Source: AP-15 sp035538335
GTDB taxonomy: Bacteria; Pseudomonadota; Alphaproteobacteria; ATCC43930; CGMCC-115725
DNA length: 64,000 bases
Assembly (NCBI GenBank): GCA_035538335.1
Contig: DATLKN010000050.1
Span: forward strand, 186,001-250,000
Direction: 5' to 3'
Under the pieces are notes generated by a model. The model worked only from the letters and a program-made list of their open reading frames with translations, was not told the origin of the DNA and did no database searches. Below are positions 50,528 to 58,599 of this stretch, piece after piece. A program made the translations under genes and the position numbers. Position 1 is the stretch's first letter; each line of letters opens with the position of its first letter.

Positions 50528-51841
50528 TCAGCCGCGTCGCGCGATCGGCACGTAATGGCGCTCGACCGAGCCGGTGAACAGCTGGCGCGGGCGGCCGATC
50601 TTCGAATCCGGATCCTCGATCATCTCGGTCCACTGCGCCACCCAGCCGACCGTGCGGGCGATCGCGAACAGCACCGTGAACATCGAGGTCGGGAAGCCCA
50701 TCGCCTGCAGGATAATTCCCGAATAGAAGTCGACGTTCGGGTACAGCTTCCGCTTTATGAAGTAATCGTCGTTGAGCGCGATCTTCTCCAACTCCATTGC
50801 CAGGTCGAGGAGCGGATCGTCTTTGATCCCGAGCTCGCTCAATACCTGATGGCAGCTGTCGCGCAGCACATGCGCGCGGGGATCGTAATTCTTATAGACG
50901 CGGTGGCCGAAGCCGAACAGCAATTCGTGCGCGTCCTTGTCCTTTACATGGCTGAGGAATTCCTTGATGTTCGACTTGTTGCCGATGCGGCGCAGCATCT
51001 TGAGCACCGCCTCGTTGGCGCCGCCATGCGCCGGTCCCCACAGCGAGGCGATGCCGGCGGCGATGCAGGCGAAGGGGTTGGCGCCGCTCGACCCGGCGTT
51101 GCGCACCGTTGCGGTCGAGGCGTTCTGCTCGTGATCCGCATGCAGAATGAAGATCTTGTCCATCGCCTTGGCGAGGACGGGATTGACCTTGTAGTCCTCG
51201 CACGGCACGGCGAACGCCATGTGCAGAAAATTCTCGGCATAGCCGAGAGAGTTCTTCGGATAGATGAAAGGCTGTCCGAGCGAGTACTTGAATGCCATGG
51301 CGGCGATCGTCGGCATCTTGGCGATGAGGCGATGCGAGGCGACCATCCGCTGGTAGGGGTCGTGGATGTCGGTCGAGTCGTGGTAGAAGGCAGAGAGCGC
51401 GCCGACCACCCCGCACAGCACCGCCATCGGGTGCGCGTCGCGCCGGAAGCCGCGGAAGAAGGTGGTGATCTGCTCGTGCACCATCGTGTGGTGCGTGATG
51501 TCGTGGACGAACTGCTCCTTTTCCTTGGCGTCCGGCAACTCGCCCTTGAGCAGCAGATAGGCGACTTCGAGAAAATCGCTGTTGTCGGCGAGTTCCTGGA
51601 TCGGGTAGCCGCGATAGAGCAGGATCCCTTCGTCGCCGTCGATGAAGGTGATGCTCGAACGGCAGGCGGCGGTCGCCATGAACCCCGGGTCGTAGGTGAA
51701 ATGCCCGTTCAGCGCGTAGAGCTTACGGATGTCGATGACCTTCGGTCCGATCGTGCCGCCGAGCACCGGCAGTTCGATCGACTTGCCGGTCGAATTGTCG
51801 GTGAGCGTCATCGTCCCGGTCGTCATGTTGTTGCCGTCCAT
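50528..51841 (-). CDS. gltA: Citrate synthase (type II)
   Basis: This encodes 437 residues; GGAGGTAGGGCG precedes the ATG. Type II features include LPVLGGTIGPKVIDIRKLY at the N terminus, HADHEQNASTATVRNAGSSGANPFACI and the active-site GPAHGGANE and FGHRVYKNYDPRA with the catalytic His residues. It condenses acetyl-CoA and oxaloacetate to enter the TCA cycle. NADH-regulated hexamers are usual for this type. Confidence 0.97.
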   Translation of the reverse strand: MDGNNMTTGTMTLTDNSTGKSIELPVLGGTIGPKVIDIRKLYALNGHFTYDPGFMATAACRSSITFIDGDEGILLYRGYPIQELADNSDFLEVAYLLLKGELPDAKEKEQFVHDITHHTMVHEQITTFFRGFRRDAHPMAVLCGVVGALSAFYHDSTDIHDPYQRMVASHRLIAKMPTIAAMAFKYSLGQPFIYPKNSLGYAENFLHMAFAVPCEDYKVNPVLAKAMDKIFILHADHEQNASTATVRNAGSSGANPFACIAAGIASLWGPAHGGANEAVLKMLRRIGNKSNIKEFLSHVKDKDAHELLFGFGHRVYKNYDPRAHVLRDSCHQVLSELGIKDDPLLDLAMELEKIALNDDYFIKRKLYPNVDFYSGIILQAMGFPTSMFTVLFAIARTVGWVAQWTEMIEDPDSKIGRPRQLFTGSVERHYVPIARRG

Positions 51842-51981
51842 CGCCCTACCTCCATCTCTGCCCGCGGCGGCCGCTCGCCCGGAACATAAGCCGCCGCAGC
51901 GCGATTATCAAACTACCGCCATATTTCGCAAGCGCGAGATGAAGCCCCGCCCCAACCCTCGCCTGCGAGCGGGGAGGGGAG

Positions 51982-53382
51982 CTAGCCTGCGAGTGCGTCG
52001 GCGATCCGCCCGAGGCATTCCTCGCGGCCCAGAATCTCCATCAACTCGAAGAGACCGGGCGAGGCGAGGGAGCCCGTCAGCGCCGCCCGCAGCGGCTGCG
52101 CCGCATCGCCGAGCCGTTTCTGGTGCGCCGCAGCATACGCGCGCACTGCCGCTTCGAGCGCCTCGGCCCGCCACGGCGGCTGCGTCAACTCGGCGGCGAG
52201 CCCGCGCAGCAGGTTCAGCGCTTCCGCCGTCAGCAACCGCGCCGCCTTGTCCTCGATCGGGATCGGCCGCGGCCGGACATAGAAGAGCGCATTGCCGGCC
52301 AATTCGACGAGCGTCTTAGGGCGTAATTTGAGGCTCGGCATCGCCCGCAAAAGGCGCCCGCGGGACGGCTCGTCGAGCGGCCGGCCGAGGCGTTCCTCGA
52401 GGCGCGGCAGGATCAGTGCGACGAGGCGGCTGTCCTGCGCCTCGCGGATGTAATGTCCGTTGAGGCTGTCGAGCTTGGCGAAATCGAAGCGAGCCGGGGC
52501 GCGGCCGACCGCGTCGATGTCGAACCAGCCTATCGCCTCCTCGGTCGAGATGATCTCGTCGTCGCCGTGACTCCAGCCGAGGCGCAAGAGGTAGTTGCGC
52601 AGCGCCTCGGGGAGATATCCCATGTCGCGATAGGCCTCGACCCCGAGCGCGCCGTGCCGCTTCGACAGCTTCGCGCCGTCGGGGCCGTGGATCAGCGGCA
52701 CATGCGCAAATTCCGGCGCCGGCCAGTCGAGCGCGCGATAAATCTGCGTTTGGCGGAAGGCGTTGTTCAGATGGTCGTCGCCGCGGATGACGTGCGTGAT
52801 GCCCATGTCGTGGTCGTCGACGACGACGGACAGATTATAGGTCGGGGTGCCGTCGGCGCGCAGGATGATGAGGTCGTCGAGCTCGCTGTTCGACACCGTG
52901 ACCTCGCCCTGCACATGGTCGCGGATCGTCGTCGAGCCTTCCTGCGGCGCCTTCAGGCGGATCGCCGGCCTGACGCCGGGTGGCGCCTCGGCGGGGTCGC
53001 GGTCGCGCCAGGTGCCGTCGTAGCGCACCGAGCGCCCCTCGGCGCGCGCCTTCTCGCGCATCGCCGCCAGTTCCTCGGGCGTGCAATAGCAGTAGTAGGC
53101 GCGGCCCATCTCGATGAGCCGGCGCGCCGCCGCCGCGTGCGCGCCGGCGCGTGCGAACTGGTGGACGATCTCGCCGTCCCAGGAAAGCCCGAGCCATTCG
53201 AGGCCGTCGATGATCGCCGCCACGGCCTCCGGACTAGAGCGGACGCGATCGGTGTCCTCGATGCGCAAGCGGAATTGGCCGCCGTGATGGTGCGCGAAGA
53301 GCCAGTTGAACAGCGCCGTGCGGGCGCCGCCGATGTGCAGAAAGCCAGTCGGGGAGGGGGCGAAGCGGACGACGACGGTCAT
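51982..53382 (-). CDS. gltX: Glutamyl-tRNA synthetase
   Basis: This encodes 466 residues from the ATG at 53382 that starts MTVVVRFAPSPTGFLHIGGA; the TTG 9 bases earlier is less likely. The class I HIGH motif appears as HIGG and the KMSKS loop as KLSKRHG. Cys residues in YYCYCTPEEL form part of the typical zinc-less bacterial catalytic insert. It charges tRNA-Glu. It is next to gltA, as in many alphaproteobacteria. Confidence 0.95.
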   Translation of the reverse strand: MTVVVRFAPSPTGFLHIGGARTALFNWLFAHHHGGQFRLRIEDTDRVRSSPEAVAAIIDGLEWLGLSWDGEIVHQFARAGAHAAAARRLIEMGRAYYCYCTPEELAAMREKARAEGRSVRYDGTWRDRDPAEAPPGVRPAIRLKAPQEGSTTIRDHVQGEVTVSNSELDDLIILRADGTPTYNLSVVVDDHDMGITHVIRGDDHLNNAFRQTQIYRALDWPAPEFAHVPLIHGPDGAKLSKRHGALGVEAYRDMGYLPEALRNYLLRLGWSHGDDEIISTEEAIGWFDIDAVGRAPARFDFAKLDSLNGHYIREAQDSRLVALILPRLEERLGRPLDEPSRGRLLRAMPSLKLRPKTLVELAGNALFYVRPRPIPIEDKAARLLTAEALNLLRGLAAELTQPPWRAEALEAAVRAYAAAHQKRLGDAAQPLRAALTGSLASPGLFELMEILGREECLGRIADALAG

Positions 53383-53427
53383 GTCGGGCAAATGGGGCCG
53401 GTCGGGGACGAAGCAATCCTTGCTCGT

Positions 53428-53497
53428 GCCCCTCGCCCTCCGGCTATGCGGGTCTCTCTCTGCCGCCGCCCGCGGGGAGAGGGTCGGGGTGAGAGGC
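53428..53497. repeat. Palindromic repeat of the CCCCTCACCC family, overlapping a CDS end
   Basis: A 70-base copy (CCCCTCGCCCTCCGGC to GGGTCGGGGTGAGAGGC) lies between gltX and the acyl-CoA ligase gene. It extends into the ligase gene and supplies its last codons and stop at 53444. Confidence 0.8.
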
Positions 53498-55123
53498 CGT
53501 CGCAGTCGGCAGGCGATGCCCAGCGAACAGCTCGCGCAGCTTCGTCTTCATGATCTTGCCGGTCGCGGTGTGCGGGATCTCCTCGAGAGTGACGACATCC
53601 TCGGGCAGCATCCAGTGGGGAAAGCGCGCGCCGAGGAACTCGATCACCTCGTCGCGTTGCGGGTGCCGGCCGGGCCGCGGCGCGACGATCAAGAGCGGCC
53701 GCTCGCCCCAGCGCGCATGCGGAATGGCGATGACCGCGGCCTCGCCGACATCGGGATGCGCAATCGCCGCGTTTTCGAGGTCGATCGAGCTGATCCATTC
53801 GCCGCCCGACTTGATCACGTCTTTGCGTCGGTCGGTGATCTGCAGATAGCCCTCCGGGTCGATCGTCGCCATGTCGCCGGTGTGAAACCAGCCGTCCTCC
53901 TCGACCGCCGCGCGACTCGCTTCCTCGTCTTCGAAATAGCCGCTGACGATCCAGGGGCCCCGCACCAGAAGCTCGCCCATTGAAGTGCCGTCATGCGGCT
54001 GCGAGCGGCCTTCGTCGTCGACGAGCTTCATCTCGACCCCGAAAACGGGGCGTCCCTGCTTCGCCTTTATCGCGTTCTGAGCCTCGCGACCGAGGCCGAG
54101 ATGCTTCCTCTTGAACGCCGCCGTGGTGCCGAGCGGGCTCATTTCGGTCATGCCCCAGCCCTGGCGGATGTCGATGCCGTGCCGCTCGAAAGCTTCGATC
54201 ATCGCCGGCGCCACCGCCGAGCCGCCCGAGAGCAGGCGGCGCAGGGTCGAGGTCTTCGCTCCCGTCGAGGAAAGATAGGCCTCGAAGCCGAGCCAGACCG
54301 TGGGCACGCCGAGGCTGTAGGTGACGGCCTCGCTCTCGAAAAGCTCGAACAGGCTCGCCCCGTCGACCTTCGGCCCCGGCATCACCAGCTTCGCGCCGTT
54401 CATCGGCGCCGCATACGGGACGCCCCAGCCGCAGGCATGGAACAGCGGCACGATCGGGCAGACGACGTCATGGGCCGAGATCCCGATCGCGTCCGGCAGC
54501 GAGATGGCGTAGGCGTGCAGCACCGTCGAACGGTGGCTGTAGAGCGCTCCCTTCGGCCGGCCGGTCGTGCCGGAGGTGTAGCAGAGCGCGGCCGCGGTGC
54601 GCTCGTCGAATTCCGGCCAGGCGAAATCGCCGTCCTCGGCGGCGAGCAGTTCCTCGTAACGGGCCGAAATCGGCAGCTTTGCCGGCACCTCGCCCTCGCT
54701 CATCAACACGACGCGGCAATCGCGCGGGAATTGTGAAGCGAGCCGAGCGACGAGCGGCAGAAACGTCGAATCGACGAACAGCAGGCGGTCCTTGGCATGG
54801 TTGACGATATAGACGATCTGCTCGTCGAAGAGCCGCGGGTTGATCGTGTGGCACACCGCGCCGATGCCGGAGATGCCGTAATACAGCTCGAAATGCCGGT
54901 AGCCGTTCCAGGCCAGCGTCGCCACGCGGTCGCCGGGGGCGATGCCGAGCCGCAACAGCGCGCGGGCGAGCTGCTTCGCGCGCCGCTCGGCGTCGCGGTA
55001 GGTGTAGCGATGTATCGGTCCCTCGACGGTACGCGAGACGATTTCGATGTCGCCGTGATAGGTGGCCGCGTGGTCGATGATGGCCGATATGAGCAGCGGC
55101 CGCTCCGACATCAATCCCAGCAT
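53444..55123 (-). CDS. Long-chain fatty acid--CoA ligase family (AMP-binding) protein
   Basis: This encodes 559 residues; GGGAGGAGGCG precedes the ATG. The phosphate-binding loop is CYTSGTTGRPKGALYSH near residues 181-197. Later motifs are GWGMTEMSPLG, GWFHTGDMATIDPEGYLQITDR and the C-terminal catalytic Lys523 in TATGKIMKTKL. It activates a fatty or aryl acid to an acyl-adenylate and then to the CoA thioester; the AlkK or FadD-like subgroup cannot be fixed. The last 16 residues (ASHPDPLPAGGGRERPA-like) come from a palindromic repeat. Confidence 0.9.
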   Translation of the reverse strand: MLGLMSERPLLISAIIDHAATYHGDIEIVSRTVEGPIHRYTYRDAERRAKQLARALLRLGIAPGDRVATLAWNGYRHFELYYGISGIGAVCHTINPRLFDEQIVYIVNHAKDRLLFVDSTFLPLVARLASQFPRDCRVVLMSEGEVPAKLPISARYEELLAAEDGDFAWPEFDERTAAALCYTSGTTGRPKGALYSHRSTVLHAYAISLPDAIGISAHDVVCPIVPLFHACGWGVPYAAPMNGAKLVMPGPKVDGASLFELFESEAVTYSLGVPTVWLGFEAYLSSTGAKTSTLRRLLSGGSAVAPAMIEAFERHGIDIRQGWGMTEMSPLGTTAAFKRKHLGLGREAQNAIKAKQGRPVFGVEMKLVDDEGRSQPHDGTSMGELLVRGPWIVSGYFEDEEASRAAVEEDGWFHTGDMATIDPEGYLQITDRRKDVIKSGGEWISSIDLENAAIAHPDVGEAAVIAIPHARWGERPLLIVAPRPGRHPQRDEVIEFLGARFPHWMLPEDVVTLEEIPHTATGKIMKTKLRELFAGHRLPTATASHPDPLPAGGGRERPA

Positions 55124-55240
55124 CGCCTCCTCCCGCTATCGTCCTCCCGCCCCACTCCGCAGCCCAGAGTAGAGCCGGAGCGCGGCAGGCGGCAATGACG
55201 GAAGAGAATGGCGCCGTCACAGGGGTCGGCGCGAGCGCCT

Positions 55241-55939
55241 TCAATAGCGCCGCAGCAGTCCGACCAGCCGGCCCTGGACCTCGACGCGGTCGGGCCCGAA
55301 GATGCGCGTTTCATAGGCTTTGTTCGCCGGCTCGAGGGCGATCGAGGCGCCGCGCCGTCGCAGCCGCTTCAGCGTCACCTCGGTGCGGTCGATCAGGGCC
55401 ACGACGATCGAGCCGTTCTCGGCGGTGTCGGCGCGCTGGATGACGACCGTGTCGCCGTCGAAGATGCCGGCGTCGATCATGCTGTCGCCCGCCACTTCGA
55501 GCGCGTAATGCTCGCCGCCGCGGGCGAGCAAGGTCGCCGGCACACCGACCGTCTGGCTCTGGTCGCGCAGCGCTTCGATCGGGGTGCCGGCAGCGATTCG
55601 GCCGTAGAGCGGCAGGTCGACGGCCTCGGCATCGCCGGCGACGGGGGTGCCGGGAAGCTGCGCCTTGAAATCGCCGCGGATGACGGTCGGCGAGAAGCGG
55701 CCGCGCTCGCCGCCGGCGGCGCTTTCCTCGGGCAGTTTCAAGACTTCGAGCGCCCGCGCCCGATGCGGCAGCCGGCGAATGAAGCCACGCTCCTCGAGGC
55801 CGCCGATCAGCCGATGAATTCCCGATTTCGACCTGAGGCTCAGCGCATCCTTCATTTCGTCGAAAGACGGCGATACGCCGGTCGCGGTCAGCCTCTGATT
55901 GATGAACAGCAACAGCTCGCGCTGCTTCTTGGTCAGCAT
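55241..55939 (-). CDS. lexA: SOS response repressor LexA
   Basis: This encodes 232 residues. The N-terminal winged helix (1-65) starts MLTKKQRELLLFINQRL. The autocleavage site is Ala117-Gly118 in GRIAAGTP, and the catalytic dyad is Ser153 (GDSMIDAG) and Lys191 (TLKRL). It represses SOS genes until RecA filaments trigger self-cleavage. An alphaproteobacterial-type box lies 48 bases upstream of its start, which implies autoregulation. Confidence 0.96.
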   Translation of the reverse strand: MLTKKQRELLLFINQRLTATGVSPSFDEMKDALSLRSKSGIHRLIGGLEERGFIRRLPHRARALEVLKLPEESAAGGERGRFSPTVIRGDFKAQLPGTPVAGDAEAVDLPLYGRIAAGTPIEALRDQSQTVGVPATLLARGGEHYALEVAGDSMIDAGIFDGDTVVIQRADTAENGSIVVALIDRTEVTLKRLRRRGASIALEPANKAYETRIFGPDRVEVQGRLVGLLRRY

Positions 55940-55986
55940 GAGAACCTCCGGGCGCGTCGCGGAACAAATGCTAAACGCCGAGGTCC

Positions 55987-56001
55987 GTTCTACTTTAGTT
56001 C
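55987..56001 (-). promoter_or_regulatory. LexA (SOS) box upstream of lexA
   Basis: The plus strand reads GTTC-TACTTTA-GTTC, an exact match to the GTTC-N7-GTTC direct repeat bound by alphaproteobacterial LexA. It lies between the lexA start (55939) and the terminator of the upstream gene, so it most likely controls lexA itself. Confidence 0.85.
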
Positions 56002-56030
56002 GCCGCTGCCGTCAAGCGCGACAGCAACCG

Positions 56031-56060
56031 AAAAAAGGGCGGCGGCGACGCGCCGCCGCC
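56031..56060 (-). terminator. Rho-independent terminator of the small secreted protein gene
   Basis: A perfect 10-bp stem of GGC repeats (56038-56047 with 56051-56060, loop ACG) is followed on the minus strand by a pyrimidine-rich tail CCTTTTTT (56031-56036). It lies 22 bases beyond the stop codon at 56083, so it separates that transcript from lexA. Confidence 0.85.
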
Positions 56061-56082
56061 TCCCGACTGCGGTTCAGCCGGT

Positions 56083-56274
56083 TCAGTTGTCGTCGTCGTC
56101 GTTCTGCTGATCGCCCTCGTCGGGCTTCGGGGTCGAGCCGCTGCTGTCCGATGCTTGCGCGACGACCGTGCTCGACGCGGAGAGCGCCTGCGGGTGGGTC
56201 TTGCTGCAGTCGGCGAACGCCGGAATCGAAAAGCCCAGGATGGCGATGGCGGCGGCGATAAACGGTGCCTTCAT
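56083..56274 (-). CDS. Small secreted acidic protein, hypothetical
   Basis: This encodes 63 residues; AAGGAG precedes the ATG. A Sec signal peptide (MKAPFIAAAIAILGFSIPAFA) leaves a mature protein of about 42 residues with one Cys, a Ser-rich middle and an acidic tail (EGDQQNDDDDN) that could bind metal cations. It is transcribed divergently from a two-component regulator, across a spacer with TGTAA repeats, and is followed by its own terminator. No family is recognised. Confidence 0.65.
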   Translation of the reverse strand: MKAPFIAAAIAILGFSIPAFADCSKTHPQALSASSTVVAQASDSSGSTPKPDEGDQQNDDDDN

Positions 56275-56351
56275 GATATACTCCTTGGCATTACGCTACA
56301 TCGGGCGGCGCAGGATTCCGGCCGCCCGATCGCTGCATTAGATCCTGGAAC

Positions 56352-56431
56352 TGTAAGGGTAATATCAGCAGAGTCCGGAGAATTGTAAGGAAGTGTAAGG
56401 AGCCCCTCAATATCTCTCGAAATCGATGTAA
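56352..56431. promoter_or_regulatory. TGTAA repeats between the small secreted protein and the two-component system
   Basis: TGTAA occurs at 56352, 56384, 56394 and 56427, all on the plus strand. The middle pair is TGTAA-N5-TGTAA, the same 10-bp direct repeat geometry used by OmpR-family regulators such as CpxR. The outer copies are spaced by about three helical turns from it. Such sites could be bound by the response regulator encoded just downstream, controlling itself and the divergent gene. Confidence 0.5.
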
Positions 56432-56463
56432 AATAGGACCGTAACGGTTCGCCGCGGAAGACC

Positions 56464-57174
56464 ATGACAGCCCGCATCTTGATCGTTGACGACGACGACG
56501 GCATTCGCGGTTTATTGGTGGAGTACCTGGAGCGCAACGGCTTTCGTGCGACCCCGGCGGCGGAAGGCCGCGCCATGCGGGAAGCGCTGCGCCGCTCCTC
56601 GGTCGATCTGATCGTCCTCGACCTGATGCTGCCCGGCGAAGACGGCTATTCGCTGTGCCGCTGGATTCGCGCACAGGGCGACATCCCGATCATCATGTTG
56701 ACGGCAAAGGGTCGCAGCGACGAGCGGGTGCGCGGGCTGGAGCTGGGGGCGGACGATTATGTCACGAAACCCTTCGAGCCGCGCGAACTGCTCGCCCGCA
56801 TCCGCGGCGTGCTGCGGCGCGCCGGCGGCAAGGATCGAGGCGCCGGCACGCCACGTGGATATTCGTTCGAGGGGTGGGAATTGAGCCTGCCGCGGCGCCA
56901 GCTCCTGTCGCCCGAGGGAGTGCTCGTTCCGCTAGCCGCCTCGGAGTTCCAGCTGCTGGTGATTTTTCTCGAAAATGCGCACACGGTGCTGAGCCGCGAC
57001 CAGCTGATCGAACGCTGCCACGGCCGCGAAGCCGGCCCCTTCGACCGCAGCATCGACGTGCGCGTCAGCCAGCTGCGTCAGCGCCTCGGCGACAGCGGCC
57101 GCGAGCCGCGCCTCATAAAGACGATCCGCAGCGCCGGTTATGTCCTGGCGGCGGATGTCGAGCGGCACGACTGA
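56464..57174 (+). CDS. OmpR-family response regulator
   Basis: This encodes 236 residues. The receiver domain has the acidic pocket DDDDG (Asp9-12), the phosphorylated Asp53 in VLDLMLPGEDG, Thr80 in IIMLTAKGR and Lys102 in VTKPFEPREL. The C-terminal winged helix starts about residue 133 (GWELSLPRRQLLSPEG) and ends RLIKTIRSAGYVLAAD. It is followed directly by its sensor kinase gene. Its target is inferred to be the divergent upstream gene. Confidence 0.94.
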   Translation: MTARILIVDDDDGIRGLLVEYLERNGFRATPAAEGRAMREALRRSSVDLIVLDLMLPGEDGYSLCRWIRAQGDIPIIMLTAKGRSDERVRGLELGADDYVTKPFEPRELLARIRGVLRRAGGKDRGAGTPRGYSFEGWELSLPRRQLLSPEGVLVPLAASEFQLLVIFLENAHTVLSRDQLIERCHGREAGPFDRSIDVRVSQLRQRLGDSGREPRLIKTIRSAGYVLAADVERHD

Positions 57175-58599
57175 ATGCGATTGCTGCCGCGAACCTTGGC
57201 AGCACGCATGGTCGCCGTGCTGCTGCTGGGCCTGCTGCTCGCGCAACTGCTCAGCTTTGCCGTCAATCTTTTCGATCGCGGCCGGGCCTTCTATCGAAGC
57301 ACGACGCTGCAGGCGGCGGAGCAGATCGCCGACATCGCCAACGCGCTCGACGCGGTACCCCCCGAGGATAGGGCGCGAATCGTCGCCCGCTTATCGAGTC
57401 GGCGGTTGAGCGTCAAGCTCTCCGCCAAGCCGGACTTGGCGCAGGACGCGTCCCAGAAACGTTATGCCAGCGCCTTTCAGGCCCTGTTGCGGCGCCAACT
57501 CGGCCCGGGCTGGCCCATACAGGTCATCATTCACCTCAGCAAGCGGTCGGCCGGCGGCCGCGCGCCGTTCTTTTCCGATGCTCCCGAGAACGCTCTAGAC
57601 CGCTACCTGACTCTGCAGCTGTTCTATCTGGCGCCGCGCGGCTTCGACTTCGTGACGCATGTCCGGCTGCACGACGGCAGCTGGGTCAGGTTTTCGGCGC
57701 CGCTGCCCTACGAGCACATAACCCGGCTCTACGTCTTGCTGCCGAAGCTGTTGATCATGCTCGCGATCGTCCTCGCGCTGCTGCTCGTCGCCGTCCGCTG
57801 GGTCACCAGTCCGATGAAGAAGATGGCGCGGGCGGCGCTGGCGCTCGGCCAGAACCTCGACCGCGTACCGCTGGCGGAGAGCGGCCCCCAGGAAATCCGC
57901 ACGACGGCGCGCGCGCTCAACGTCATGCAGCTGCGGCTGCAGGAATATGTCCGCGAGCGGGCGGCGATGTTGGCGGCGTTGTCGCACGACCTCAAGACCT
58001 TCATCACCCGCTTGCGCCTGCGCGCCGAGCTGATGCCGCAAGGCCGGCATCGCGACCGGTTGATCGGCGATCTCGGCGAGATGGGACGGATGGTCGATGC
58101 GACCCTCGACTATCTGCACGGGGTCGGATCGGAACGCGATTGGGCGCAGTTCGACATGACGGCGCTGGTCGAAAGCATTCGCATCGACGGCGAAGAGATG
58201 GGTTGGGACGTCGCCGTTTCCGGCGCCGCCCGGGAACCCTATTGCGGCAACGCGCAGCAGCTGCGGCGCTGCATCACCAACCTCGTCGACAATGCCGTCA
58301 AATATGGCGGCAGGGCGACGATCCGCCTCGAAGACGACGCCGACGAACTGACGATCGCGGTCTGCGATCCCGGCGTCGGCATTCCGCCCGAAGAGCGCGA
58401 ACGCGTGTTCGAACCGTTCTACCGCAGCCGCTCGTCGGGCCATGAGCACGCCGGCACTGGGCTCGGCCTCCACATTGCCCGCACGATCGCCCGCGCGCAT
58501 GGCGGCGAGGTGACGCTGGAGCCCGACACCGCGTCGGGCTTTTGCGTCGCGATCCGTCTGCCGCGCGCAAAACCGCCGCGCCGCGCGCAAGGTGGCTAG
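57175..58599 (+). CDS. Sensor histidine kinase
   Basis: This encodes 474 residues starting directly after the response regulator stop codon. There are two transmembrane helices (about 12-33 and 188-208) with a periplasmic loop of about 150 residues, then a HAMP-like segment (VRWVTSPMKKMARAALAL). The phosphoacceptor is His271 in ALSHDLKTFITRL, where the usual TP after the His is TF. The ATP-binding domain has Asn373 (NLVDNAVKYGG), the G1 box CDPGVGIPPEE and GTGLGLHIAR. The sensed signal is unknown. Its stop codon overlaps the moeA stop codon (convergent). Confidence 0.92.
   Translation: MRLLPRTLAARMVAVLLLGLLLAQLLSFAVNLFDRGRAFYRSTTLQAAEQIADIANALDAVPPEDRARIVARLSSRRLSVKLSAKPDLAQDASQKRYASAFQALLRRQLGPGWPIQVIIHLSKRSAGGRAPFFSDAPENALDRYLTLQLFYLAPRGFDFVTHVRLHDGSWVRFSAPLPYEHITRLYVLLPKLLIMLAIVLALLLVAVRWVTSPMKKMARAALALGQNLDRVPLAESGPQEIRTTARALNVMQLRLQEYVRERAAMLAALSHDLKTFITRLRLRAELMPQGRHRDRLIGDLGEMGRMVDATLDYLHGVGSERDWAQFDMTALVESIRIDGEEMGWDVAVSGAAREPYCGNAQQLRRCITNLVDNAVKYGGRATIRLEDDADELTIAVCDPGVGIPPEERERVFEPFYRSRSSGHEHAGTGLGLHIARTIARAHGGEVTLEPDTASGFCVAIRLPRAKPPRRAQGG

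Noticed and set aside
53380..53391. TTG start of gltX 9 bases upstream
   Set aside because: The ATG at 53382 begins right at the conserved MTVVVRFAPSPTG segment.
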